DNA of 22,547 nucleotides. Source: JAVBPB01 sp031549965 (GTDB taxonomy: Bacteria; Bacillota; Clostridia; Lachnospirales; Lachnospiraceae). The stretch is taken from positions 1 through 22,547 of the forward strand of contig JAVBPB010000022.1 in assembly GCA_031549965.1 (NCBI GenBank), in the 5' to 3' direction. Under the pieces are notes generated by a model. It ran no database searches. It was not told the origin of the DNA and saw nothing but the letters and a program-made list of their open reading frames with translations. Positions 9,240-16,902 of this stretch are shown piece by piece. Numbering within the stretch: the stretch's first letter is position 1; the number at the start of each line of letters is the position of its first letter. The position numbers and the translations under genes are program-made.

Positions 9240-9320
9240 AATTACCTCCGCTATTTTTTTAATATATTTACTATATCACAATTAAATTAATAAGTATAAT
9301 TAATTGATTTAACACATTTT

Positions 9321-9335
9321 ATAAGTATTACTTAT
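9321..9335. repeat. Short palindrome upstream of purL
   Basis: A 15-bp perfect palindrome, ATAAGTA-T-TACTTAT, about 85 bp upstream of the purL start. It could be an operator for a purine regulator, but it does not match the PurBox consensus I know, and such AT-rich palindromes arise easily by chance. No clear -35/-10 pair is visible next to it. Confidence 0.35.
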
Positions 9336-9412
9336 TATATGATGTATGTTATTACGCTTATCAAAAACTTTATCAAGATGAATGAAATAGTCCTTCAATA
9401 CATCAAATTAAA

Positions 9413-9549
9413 ATATGAGTGTATATATATCCAATTGTGTAGACCGACCGATGAAGCGTTTATGTTTTATCAAGACTTTGCTTGCAAAGGCTTGTAAAAA
9501 ACATGCTGATAGAGGGTAGGCAAACAATTGGATATATATACACTCATAT
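9413..9549. repeat. 137-bp element with 26-bp perfect terminal inverted repeats
   Basis: The arms 9413-9438 and 9524-9549 are perfect inverted complements over 26 bp, each starting ATATGAGTG and ending CCAATTGT when read inward. The 85-nt interior carries a second hairpin (CAAG-A-CTTTG-CTTG-CAAAG-G-CTTG near 9470-9494) and partly complementary flanks (ATGTTTT / AAAACAT), so the whole unit can fold into one long stem. Outer flanks hold a weaker inverted pair, AGTCCTT (9388) and AAGGACT (about 9581-9587). It lies between the mcp stop and purL with no coding capacity. It could be a MITE-like insertion or a very large transcript hairpin for mcp. No clear target-site duplication is visible. Confidence 0.8.
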
Positions 9550-9609
9550 GCATTTGAAAAATTTGCACAACCTAAATCAAGGACTTTTTTTGTGCTCTAA
9601 TTCATTTTA

Positions 9610-11727
9610 TTAATATTTACTTGTATCTTCTATTAGTTCTATTTTGTGAACATTATCTTTTTTATTTTTTTTATTGTTGCTATAATCATTACTACTAAAG
9701 TCTGTATTAGCATTTTTTATTTTAAATCTACCTATTAATTGATTTAAAACACTTGCCTGATGGCTCATTACCTGAGATGTTGCAGCAGTTTGCTCTGCTG
9801 TTGCAGCATTTCTTTGAACTACATTTGCTACTTGGTTTATGCCAATACCAAACTGATTAATAGATTCCATTTGATTTTTTGAAGATTCGGATATTTCCGC
9901 TGAAATCTCACTGCTTTTCTTTATTCCATCAACAATTTCAAATAGACTCTTTGAAGTTTCCTTGGCAATCTTTTCTCCATGTGTGGATTTTTCCATTGAA
10001 TTGCTTATTAAGGTTGAGGTTTCTTTTGCTGCTTCTGCACTCTTTGTAGCTAGATTACGCACCTCTTCTGCAACTATGGCAAAACCTTTTCCGTGTTGTC
10101 CAGCTCTTGCAGCTTCTACGGAAGCATTAAGTGCCAAAATATTGGTTTGAAAAGCAATGTCATCAATTACTTTCATAACTTTACTAATGCTCTGACTTGA
10201 TATGTTTATGTCATGAACTGCTTTTAACATTTGCTCCATTTGTATACTGCCTTTTTCAGCACTTTCCTTTATGGTATTTGCTAATTGAGCTGAGTCATCA
10301 GCCATGTTTGTGTTAGTTTTTATCAGTCCTGTAATTTCTTGTATTGACGCTGATAGTTCTTCCATTCCTGATGCCTGCTCTGAGGAACCTTCTGAAAGCA
10401 TTACAGCACCTTCTGAAAGCTGTTTTGAGCCTTCACTCACTTGTACGGCTGAATTGCTAATCTCTAAAAACATTGAATTAAGATTTTCTATCATTTTTGA
10501 AAGTGATAAAGCCATAGTATCTTTATCTGATTTAAAATCTACTTCTACAGTAAGATCTCCATCAGCCAGTATTTCTAATGCTCTTATTTTTTCATTCAAC
10601 ATTGTTAATAATTCTTCAAATGACTTTAGGGTCTCACCTAGTTCATCCTTATTGGCAGCGTACAACTTTATTTCTCTCATTTTAATGTCTTCAATATTAA
10701 AATTACCTGTTTTTACAAATCCATTCATTAAATTAGATATTAATTCAATTGGTTTTTTAATACTTCTTTTTATCATTGATGACATTATAAATGCCGGAAC
10801 TAGAGATAATAATGAAAGAGCACCTATTATTATTCTTGAGCTTGTGGCATTATCTGATGTTGTATGAACTTGATCATATACCGCTGTATCTAGGTTATTA
10901 ACAGCATTCTTTAATGCATAATACGAATTAGTTCCTAATGTTTCAGCTTGTTCTATAATATTGTTATTATTAGTAAGCTCTAGGGAATATTCTTTAGTAG
11001 AATTTAAAAATCCCCTTGCATAATATGCAATATCTACCCATTCTGCCTGTTTTTCGGTATTATTCTCTGTTTCAGCATATAATACTAATTTATCTACTAA
11101 TTGAGAGAGTAAACCTACAACATATTCATAACTTGTATTATCGTATGTATCCATCATATGGCTTGCTTGTAAATGTACCTCTGAAATAGCCTCACCCAAT
11201 TGAGCTGCTACAATTATATCTGGCTCAGGAAATCCATTTTTAACATATCGTTCTACTGTACCTGTAAACTTATCTTGTAAATGACCTGCATCTTCTTCTG
11301 TCATATTTTTAATTTCAACTAATTTTTCATTACTTCTTTGAAGCTCACCTGTTAGTTCATCCCATCTTAATAAACTTTCTTCAAAAGCTACAATATCTGC
11401 CCTAAAAACTTCTAATTCTGGATATGATGCAATATATTCATAAATCTTAGATATCGATTCTTTAGACAATTCTACGTTTTCTTCTAACTTTTGGTACTCT
11501 TCATCAGAAATTACATTGTATAATACTTTTGCACTTGCCATTGCTAATGAAAATTTATCTAATGCGGTGTTTGCCTCTGTTTGTATTGTTGAATTATATA
11601 CAATGGAATTTACACTAGATAAGGTTAATGTCGAAATTATTGATGAAATAATTGCCATTGCAGCAATAAAGACAATTACTATTCCAAAACCCAATGTAAT
11701 TTTAGTACTAATTTTTACATTTTTCAT
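9610..11727 (-). CDS. Methyl-accepting chemotaxis protein
   Basis: A 705-aa transmembrane chemoreceptor. Transmembrane segment 1 lies at about residues 12-34. An extracytoplasmic helical sensor domain of some 260 aa follows, and transmembrane segment 2 (IIIGALSLLSLVPAFIMSSM) starts near residue 298. Next come a HAMP region and the cytoplasmic coiled-coil signalling domain. Its hairpin tip has FQTNILALNASVEAARAGQH followed by GKGFAIVAEEVRNLA, the highly conserved CheA/CheW contact region. The tail is short and basic, with no NWETF-like CheR tether. The start ATG has AGGAG upstream. It is monocistronic as far as visible, and the ligand cannot be inferred. Its presence suggests a motile or chemosensory organism. 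Confidence 0.95.
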   Translation of the reverse strand: MKNVKISTKITLGFGIVIVFIAAMAIISSIISTLTLSSVNSIVYNSTIQTEANTALDKFSLAMASAKVLYNVISDEEYQKLEENVELSKESISKIYEYIASYPELEVFRADIVAFEESLLRWDELTGELQRSNEKLVEIKNMTEEDAGHLQDKFTGTVERYVKNGFPEPDIIVAAQLGEAISEVHLQASHMMDTYDNTSYEYVVGLLSQLVDKLVLYAETENNTEKQAEWVDIAYYARGFLNSTKEYSLELTNNNNIIEQAETLGTNSYYALKNAVNNLDTAVYDQVHTTSDNATSSRIIIGALSLLSLVPAFIMSSMIKRSIKKPIELISNLMNGFVKTGNFNIEDIKMREIKLYAANKDELGETLKSFEELLTMLNEKIRALEILADGDLTVEVDFKSDKDTMALSLSKMIENLNSMFLEISNSAVQVSEGSKQLSEGAVMLSEGSSEQASGMEELSASIQEITGLIKTNTNMADDSAQLANTIKESAEKGSIQMEQMLKAVHDINISSQSISKVMKVIDDIAFQTNILALNASVEAARAGQHGKGFAIVAEEVRNLATKSAEAAKETSTLISNSMEKSTHGEKIAKETSKSLFEIVDGIKKSSEISAEISESSKNQMESINQFGIGINQVANVVQRNAATAEQTAATSQVMSHQASVLNQLIGRFKIKNANTDFSSNDYSNNKKNKKDNVHKIELIEDTSKY

Positions 11728-11747
11728 CTTAATTCTCCTATCAAAAT

Positions 11748-11777
11748 TTAATTTTTATATAACAAGCACTTTTTCAT
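11748..11777 (-). CDS. Possible 9-aa leader peptide upstream of mcp
   Basis: A short frame MKKCLLYKN-stop, preceded by GGGAG with 5-nt spacing. It lies 20 nt upstream of the mcp start. Its ribosome-binding region (TTTTGATGGGAGAAATT.ATGAAAAA) closely resembles the mcp region (TTTTGATAGGAGAATTAAG.ATGAAAAA), so it may come from a small duplication of the mcp start. It could be translated, but there is no evidence beyond the signal itself. Confidence 0.25.
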   Translation of the reverse strand: MKKCLLYKN

Positions 11778-11947
11778 AATTTCTCCCATCAAAATTGCTT
11801 ACTCAATTTTACTCAAATTCTTTATATTATTATAAACTCTAATTAAAGATTTTTCAATGTTAATTTAGTGTATTTTCAATTTTAATTTAATGTAAAGTTC
11901 TTATATCTATTTCTTAAACATAGATTAAATAAAAAGGAAATATATAA

Positions 11948-12754
11948 ATGTATTATATTTTATCTGATGATGTTTTTATTGCTATTGGAGATTATAATCC
12001 GCATGGTCAAAAAACCATTATGCTTTTGCATGGATGGCCTCTTAATAGCAGAATTTTCGAATATCAAATTGATGTTTTACCATCTCTTGGCTATAGAGTA
12101 ATAACTATGGATATAAGAGGATTTGGATTATCTCAGTCTACATATGATGGTTATGACTATAATCAGCTGGCTAAGGATTTATATAATGTAATTCAGACTT
12201 TAAATCTAAGTAATATAATACTTGCTGGTTTTTCTATGGGTGGAGCTATTGCAGTCAGATATATGTCGATTTATAAGGAATATGCTGTTTCAAAACTAGT
12301 TCTTATGGCCGCCACCGTTCCATCTTTAACAAGAACAGAAACCTTTCCATACGGAATGACTAAAGAAGCTTTAAACGTATTGATTGCGTTAGCCTATACC
12401 GATCGCCCAGTTATGGTATCTAAATTTACTGATATGCTTTTTGCCTTTACTCCTAGTGATGAGTTTAGAAATTGGATGAGACTTCTTGCTTTGTCTTCAT
12501 CTGGTCTTGGAACTTCAAATTGTGCAAAGACCTTAAGAGATGAGGATTTAAAAGCTGATCTGCCAAATATACATGTTCCAACTGGGATTTTTCACGGGAA
12601 ACTCGATAATATTTGCCCTTATGAATTTGCAGAATATATGCATACCCATATCAAGGGTTCACAGCTCTTTCCATTTCAAATAAGTGGTCATTTTGTAATA
12701 TATGAAGAACTAGAATTATTCAATCAAAGATTTATTTCTTTTATTAGTCAATAG
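11948..12754 (+). CDS. Alpha/beta-fold hydrolase
   Basis: A 268-aa single-domain hydrolase and the only complete plus-strand gene. The oxyanion-hole region is MLLHGWPLNSRIF. The nucleophile elbow is AGFSMGGAIA (serine at about residue 98), the acid residue is probably the Asp in FHGKLDNICP, and the catalytic histidine is in ISGHFVIYEEL. The pattern GFSMGG plus HGW fits the non-heme chloroperoxidase/arylesterase-like branch, in which perhydrolase and esterase activities overlap. No signal peptide is present, so it is cytoplasmic. AAGGAAAT precedes the ATG. It stands alone, divergent from mcp and convergent with serA. The substrate is unknown. Confidence 0.9.
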   Translation: MYYILSDDVFIAIGDYNPHGQKTIMLLHGWPLNSRIFEYQIDVLPSLGYRVITMDIRGFGLSQSTYDGYDYNQLAKDLYNVIQTLNLSNIILAGFSMGGAIAVRYMSIYKEYAVSKLVLMAATVPSLTRTETFPYGMTKEALNVLIALAYTDRPVMVSKFTDMLFAFTPSDEFRNWMRLLALSSSGLGTSNCAKTLRDEDLKADLPNIHVPTGIFHGKLDNICPYEFAEYMHTHIKGSQLFPFQISGHFVIYEELELFNQRFISFISQ

Positions 12755-12769
12755 ATTATCTAAAAACAA

Positions 12770-12806
12770 ATAAGGAGTATTGGCAATTTAAAGCCGTACT
12801 CCTTAT
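12770..12806 (-). terminator. Terminator between the hydrolase gene and serA
   Basis: A 10-bp perfect stem (ATAAGGAGTA / TACTCCTTAT) with an inner GGC/GCC pairing. On the minus strand it is followed by ATTTGTTTTTAG, a T-rich tail expected of an intrinsic terminator for the serC-serA transcript, whose stop is at 12823. On the plus strand it follows the hydrolase stop (12754) by about 15 nt but has no good T-run, so any bidirectional action would be weaker that way. Confidence 0.75.
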
Positions 12807-12822
12807 CAATGGTTAAGTTTAG

Positions 12823-13986
12823 TTATTTAATTATTCTTACCTTTACTACTCCATCAATTGCTCTGATTTTATCTGCTATTTCATCTGTAAATTCAATATC
12901 AGAATCCATTAATGTATATGCCCAGTTACCTTTACTTTTGTTTAACATATCAGTTATATTCATGTTTAATGCTGCAAGTGCAGATGTAAATTGACTTAAC
13001 ATGTTTGGAACATTTTTATGGTTAATTGCAATACGTCCTTTACCTGTACATACACCCATATCACAATTTGGATAATTTACAGAATTTACAATATTACCAT
13101 TCTCCACATAATCCATTACTTGTTTTACAGCCATAACCGCACAGTTATCTTCTGATTCTTCAGTTGAAGCCCCTAAATGAGGAATTGCAATAACTCCATC
13201 CATCTTTGCAGTTTTAGCATTCGGGAAATCTGTAACGTATCTTCTTACTTTTTTAGATTTTAGTGCTTCTTCCATGTCATCATCATTAACTAATAAATCT
13301 CTTGAAAAGTTTAAGATAATAACTCCATCTTTCATAGTAGCAATTGTATCTTTATTAATCATCTTCTTTGTATCATCAATTAATGGAACATGTACTGTAA
13401 TAAAGTCACATTCTCTATAAATCTCATCTAAGCTTTTTACAGGTATAATATCTCTTGAAAGATTCCATGCTGCTTTTACTGAAATATATGGATCATATCC
13501 ATACACTTCCATTCCAAGTCTGTTAGCAGCGTTAGCAACTAAAACTCCTATTGCACCAAGACCAATAATACCTAGTTTCTTACCTTGAATTTCAGTTCCG
13601 GCAAATTTTCCTTTTTCTTTTTCAACTAATTTATCTACCGCAGGATCTTCTTTTACTGATTGTACCCAATTAACTCCGCCTACAATATCACGTGAAGCTA
13701 AAAGTAATCCTGCAAGAACTAATTCTTTAACACCGTTTGCATTAGCACCTGGAGTGTTAAATACAACAATACCTTTTTCAGCACATTTTTCTAATGGAAT
13801 ATTATTAACACCTGCTCCTGCTCTTGCAATAGCTTCAAGTGTGTCAGGTAACTCAAGTTCATGTACACTTGCACTTCTTACTAAAACTGCATCAGCATCT
13901 TTAAACTCATTAACATTCTCGTAATTATCTGAAAATAAATCCATGCCAATTGCTGCAATGGGATTTAAGCAATTAATTTTAAACAT
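12823..13986 (-). CDS. serA: D-3-phosphoglycerate dehydrogenase
   Basis: A 387-aa enzyme of the compact SerA type, oxidising 3-phosphoglycerate to 3-phosphohydroxypyruvate with NAD, the first step of serine synthesis. Features are RAGAGVNNIPLEKC, the NAD-binding GIIGLGAIGVLVANAA motif followed by the acidic turn in YGYDPYIS, and VHVPL. The catalytic histidine lies in AIPHLGASTEESEDN. The last 65 residues (from about IAINHKNVPNMLSQFTSAL) look like an ACT domain, which in this family binds serine for feedback inhibition. The start has AGAGGTG upstream. It follows serC by 16 nt and is the last gene before the terminator. Confidence 0.95.
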   Translation of the reverse strand: MFKINCLNPIAAIGMDLFSDNYENVNEFKDADAVLVRSASVHELELPDTLEAIARAGAGVNNIPLEKCAEKGIVVFNTPGANANGVKELVLAGLLLASRDIVGGVNWVQSVKEDPAVDKLVEKEKGKFAGTEIQGKKLGIIGLGAIGVLVANAANRLGMEVYGYDPYISVKAAWNLSRDIIPVKSLDEIYRECDFITVHVPLIDDTKKMINKDTIATMKDGVIILNFSRDLLVNDDDMEEALKSKKVRRYVTDFPNAKTAKMDGVIAIPHLGASTEESEDNCAVMAVKQVMDYVENGNIVNSVNYPNCDMGVCTGKGRIAINHKNVPNMLSQFTSALAALNMNITDMLNKSKGNWAYTLMDSDIEFTDEIADKIRAIDGVVKVRIIK

Positions 13987-14002
13987 ATCTACACCTCTTT
14001 AA

Positions 14003-15085
14003 TTATTGATTTTCTTCCTCAAATTTTTTCATAAATTCAACTAATTTTTCTACACCCTCTTGTGGCATTGCATTGTAAATACTTGCTCTCATGCCGCCAA
14101 CTGAACGATGTCCTTTTAGATTTTCAAATCCGGCAACTTTTGCTTCTTTAACAAACTTAGAATCTAATTCGTCATTTCCGGTAACAAAAGGAACATTCAT
14201 TAAAGAACGATCTTCTTTTACAACTGTACCTTTAAACATTTTGCTTTGATCTAAGAAATCATAAAGAACTGCTGCTTTTTTCTCGTTTCTTTCTTTCATA
14301 GCTTCAAGCCCGCCAAGGTTTTTAATCCACTTAAATACTTTACCGCAAATATAAATACCGTATGCAGGAGGTGTATTATATAAAGATTCATTATCCGCAT
14401 GTATTTTATATTTTAACATGGTTGGTGTTCCTTCTAGCGTATCTTCTGTAATTAAATCCTCACGAATAATAACAACTACAACACCAGCAGGCCCTATGTT
14501 CTTTTGTACACCTGCATATATTAAACCGTATTTTGAAACATCAACTGGCTCTGAAAGTATGCAAGAAGAAAGATCCGCAACTAAAGTTTTTCCCTTTGTG
14601 TTTGGTAAAGTTTTAAACTTTGTACCATAAATAGTATTATTTTCGCAGATATGTACATAATCTGCATTTTCATCAATATCTAAATCTGAACAATCTGGTA
14701 TATATGAAAATGTTTTATCCTCTGATGAAGCAATTTTTTTAGCATTTCCATAGATTTTTCCTTCCTGAAATGCTTTTTTAGCCCATTGGCCTGTAACTAT
14801 ATAATTAGCTACTTTATTCTTCATTAAGTTCATAGGAACCATGGCAAATTGTTGTGAAGCTCCACCTTGTAAGAATAATACTTTGTAATTATCTGGAATA
14901 TTCATAAGATCTCTTAAATCTTGTTCTGCCTCTTTTATAATTGTTTCGTATGCTTTTGAGCGGTGGCTCATCTCCATAACCGACATTCCGGTTCCTCTGT
15001 AATCAAACATTTCTTCTGCTGCTTCTTTTAATACTTCTTCAGGTAGTACTGCTGGACCTGCTGAAAAATTATAAATTCTACCCAC
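14003..15085 (-). CDS. serC: Phosphoserine aminotransferase
   Basis: A PLP enzyme that converts 3-phosphohydroxypyruvate and glutamate to phosphoserine, the second step of serine synthesis. The N-terminus GRIYNFSAGPAVLPEEVL is diagnostic, as are RGTGMSVMEMSHRSK and FLQGGASQQF. The PLP-binding lysine is in YAGVQKNIGPAG, and RSVGGMRASIYNA is near the C-terminus. I place the start at GTG (15085), because AAGGAGG lies 8 nt upstream. An upstream TTG at 15103 is in frame but overlaps that Shine-Dalgarno. That gives 360 aa, the usual length. It is paired with serA, 16 nt apart. Confidence 0.94.
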   Translation of the reverse strand: MGRIYNFSAGPAVLPEEVLKEAAEEMFDYRGTGMSVMEMSHRSKAYETIIKEAEQDLRDLMNIPDNYKVLFLQGGASQQFAMVPMNLMKNKVANYIVTGQWAKKAFQEGKIYGNAKKIASSEDKTFSYIPDCSDLDIDENADYVHICENNTIYGTKFKTLPNTKGKTLVADLSSCILSEPVDVSKYGLIYAGVQKNIGPAGVVVVIIREDLITEDTLEGTPTMLKYKIHADNESLYNTPPAYGIYICGKVFKWIKNLGGLEAMKERNEKKAAVLYDFLDQSKMFKGTVVKEDRSLMNVPFVTGNDELDSKFVKEAKVAGFENLKGHRSVGGMRASIYNAMPQEGVEKLVEFMKKFEEENQ

Positions 15086-15149
15086 TTTCGTATCCTCCTT
15101 CAATATTTCAATTTATTTAATGCACTAACTCGTTAAAATTCTCAATAAA

Positions 15150-15178
15150 ATTATAACCGTTTGACAAATTTTAGTCAA
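15150..15178 (-). promoter_or_regulatory. Promoter of serC-serA, with overlapping palindrome
   Basis: On the minus strand TTGACT (15178-15173), a 17-nt spacer and a perfect TATAAT (15155-15150). The -35 overlaps an 18-bp inverted repeat, TTGAC-N8-GTCAA (15161-15178), which could be an operator. It lies in the 99-nt gap between the ilvB stop and the serC start, so serC-serA can be transcribed independently of ilvB. Confidence 0.75.
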
Positions 15179-15184
15179 GTAGTT

Positions 15185-16876
15185 TTACTTTTTATTTTTT
15201 AAGTCTTCCTCTGTAAATACTTCCTCAATTGCAGCCCCTGGTGCAACCATTGGCCAAACCTTTTGGTCTGAATCAATTTGGCAGTCAATTAGTACCGGTC
15301 TGTCAGAATTAATTGCCTTTTTAAGTACTTCCTCTACTTCTTCTTTTTGAGTAATTCTATAAGCAATTGCCCCCATTGCTTCTGCTAATTTTACAAAATC
15401 TACTGAATCGTTTAAAATTGTATTGGAATATCTTTCACCATAAAATAAAGTCTGCCACTGTCTTACCATTCCTAATACGTGGTTATTCATTACTATTTCT
15501 ATAATTGGAATATTATACCTTGTTGCTGTAGCTATTTCATTCATATTCATTCTAAAACAACCATCACCAGCAATATTTATAACTGTTTTATCAGGATTAG
15601 CTACCTTTGCACCGATACATGCCCCAAGACCATATCCCATTGTTCCAAGACCACCGGATGTAATAAAGGTTCTTGGTTTTTTATATTTAAAATACTGAGC
15701 TGACCACATTTGATGCTGACCTACTTCTGTGGTAATAATAGCATCTCCACCCGTGATTTCATATAATTTTTCTAAAATATATGGTCCAGTAAGTACATCT
15801 TCGTTGTATTTTAATGGGAATTTAGCTTTTAATCCCATTATTTTTTCTACCCAGTCTTTTCTGTCCTGTTTATCATTTTTTTCTATTTTTTCGTTTAATA
15901 TTTGCAGTACTGCTTTTACATCACCTATTACACATTTATGAGATTTTACGTTCTTATTAATTTCTGCGGGATCTACATCAATTTGAAGTATTTTTGCATT
16001 TTTTGCAAATTTTGACGCATTTCCAGTAACTCTGTCACTAAATCTAGCTCCAATAGTTATAAGTAAATCACATTCTGTAACACCTAGATTTGCCGTTTTT
16101 GTTCCATGCATTCCAAGCATACCTGTATATAGTGGATGTTCTCCGTCAAATGCACCTTTTCCCATAAGTGTGTCTGTAACAGGAGCATTAATTTTTTCAA
16201 CAAAGGTCATAATTTCCTCTGCGGCATCAGATATAACTGCTCCTCCGCCTACGAAAACAAATGGTTTTTTAGCTTTGTTAATTAATTTTACTGCATCATG
16301 AATATCTTCATCCGTAATTCGTTCAACATCTCTTTTAATCTGGTTTGGTTCTTGTTTAACATATTCTGTTTTATTAGCTGTAACATCCTTAGTTATATCC
16401 ACAAGTACAGGTCCCGGACGACCGGACTGTGCAATATAAAACGCTTTTCTGATAGTATCAGCTAATTGCTCTACATCTTTAACTATAAAATTATGCTTTG
16501 TAATCGGCATGGTAATTCCTGCAATATCTACCTCCTGAAAGCTGTCCTTTCCAAGAAGAGGAACGCCAACGTTTCCTGTAAGTGCTACCATTGGAACTGA
16601 ATCCATGTATGCAGTTGCTATACCTGTTACCAGATTTGTAGCCCCCGGCCCTGATGTTGCAAGACAAACACCAACTTTCCCTGTTGATCGTGCATATCCG
16701 TCTGCTGCATGAGATGCACCTTGTTCATGGGATGTTAAAATATGTCTGATTTCATCCTGATGTCTGTATAATTCATCATAAATATTAAGAACCGAACCAC
16801 CCGGATATCCAAATATAGTATCTACACCTTGTTCTTTTAAACATTCAATTAATATTTGAGATCCTGTTAAATGCAT
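15185..16876 (-). CDS. ilvB: Acetolactate synthase large (catalytic) subunit
   Basis: A thiamin-diphosphate enzyme of 563 aa condensing two pyruvates, or pyruvate with 2-ketobutyrate, at the first common step of valine, leucine and isoleucine synthesis. The N-terminal pyrimidine-binding domain has FGYPGGSVLNIYDEL, with the activating glutamate in TSHEQGASHAADGYA. The middle FAD-fold region includes FVGGGA. The C-terminal ThDP-binding motif begins INIAGDGCFRMNMNEIAT and ends at MNN. It reads as the biosynthetic (FAD-type) enzyme rather than catabolic AlsS. No small regulatory subunit gene (ilvN/ilvH) lies beside it in this window. It follows ilvD by 26 nt. Confidence 0.94.
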   Translation of the reverse strand: MHLTGSQILIECLKEQGVDTIFGYPGGSVLNIYDELYRHQDEIRHILTSHEQGASHAADGYARSTGKVGVCLATSGPGATNLVTGIATAYMDSVPMVALTGNVGVPLLGKDSFQEVDIAGITMPITKHNFIVKDVEQLADTIRKAFYIAQSGRPGPVLVDITKDVTANKTEYVKQEPNQIKRDVERITDEDIHDAVKLINKAKKPFVFVGGGAVISDAAEEIMTFVEKINAPVTDTLMGKGAFDGEHPLYTGMLGMHGTKTANLGVTECDLLITIGARFSDRVTGNASKFAKNAKILQIDVDPAEINKNVKSHKCVIGDVKAVLQILNEKIEKNDKQDRKDWVEKIMGLKAKFPLKYNEDVLTGPYILEKLYEITGGDAIITTEVGQHQMWSAQYFKYKKPRTFITSGGLGTMGYGLGACIGAKVANPDKTVINIAGDGCFRMNMNEIATATRYNIPIIEIVMNNHVLGMVRQWQTLFYGERYSNTILNDSVDFVKLAEAMGAIAYRITQKEEVEEVLKKAINSDRPVLIDCQIDSDQKVWPMVAPGAAIEEVFTEEDLKNKK

Positions 16877-16902
16877 ATTACACCTCTTTCTTAAAATTAA
16901 AA

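Noticed and set aside
9240..9410. Purine or guanine riboswitch before purL
   Set aside because: I could not find the conserved three-way-junction core, only AT-rich sequence and a short palindrome.
10304..10867. A 187-codon plus-strand open frame
   Set aside because: It lies wholly antisense inside the chemotaxis receptor, is serine/leucine-rich, and has no ribosome site. It is a shadow of the real gene.
11780..11830. SigD (flagellar) promoter before mcp
   Set aside because: TAAA followed at 15 nt by TTGATGGG only partly fits GCCGATAA; the match is too weak to claim.
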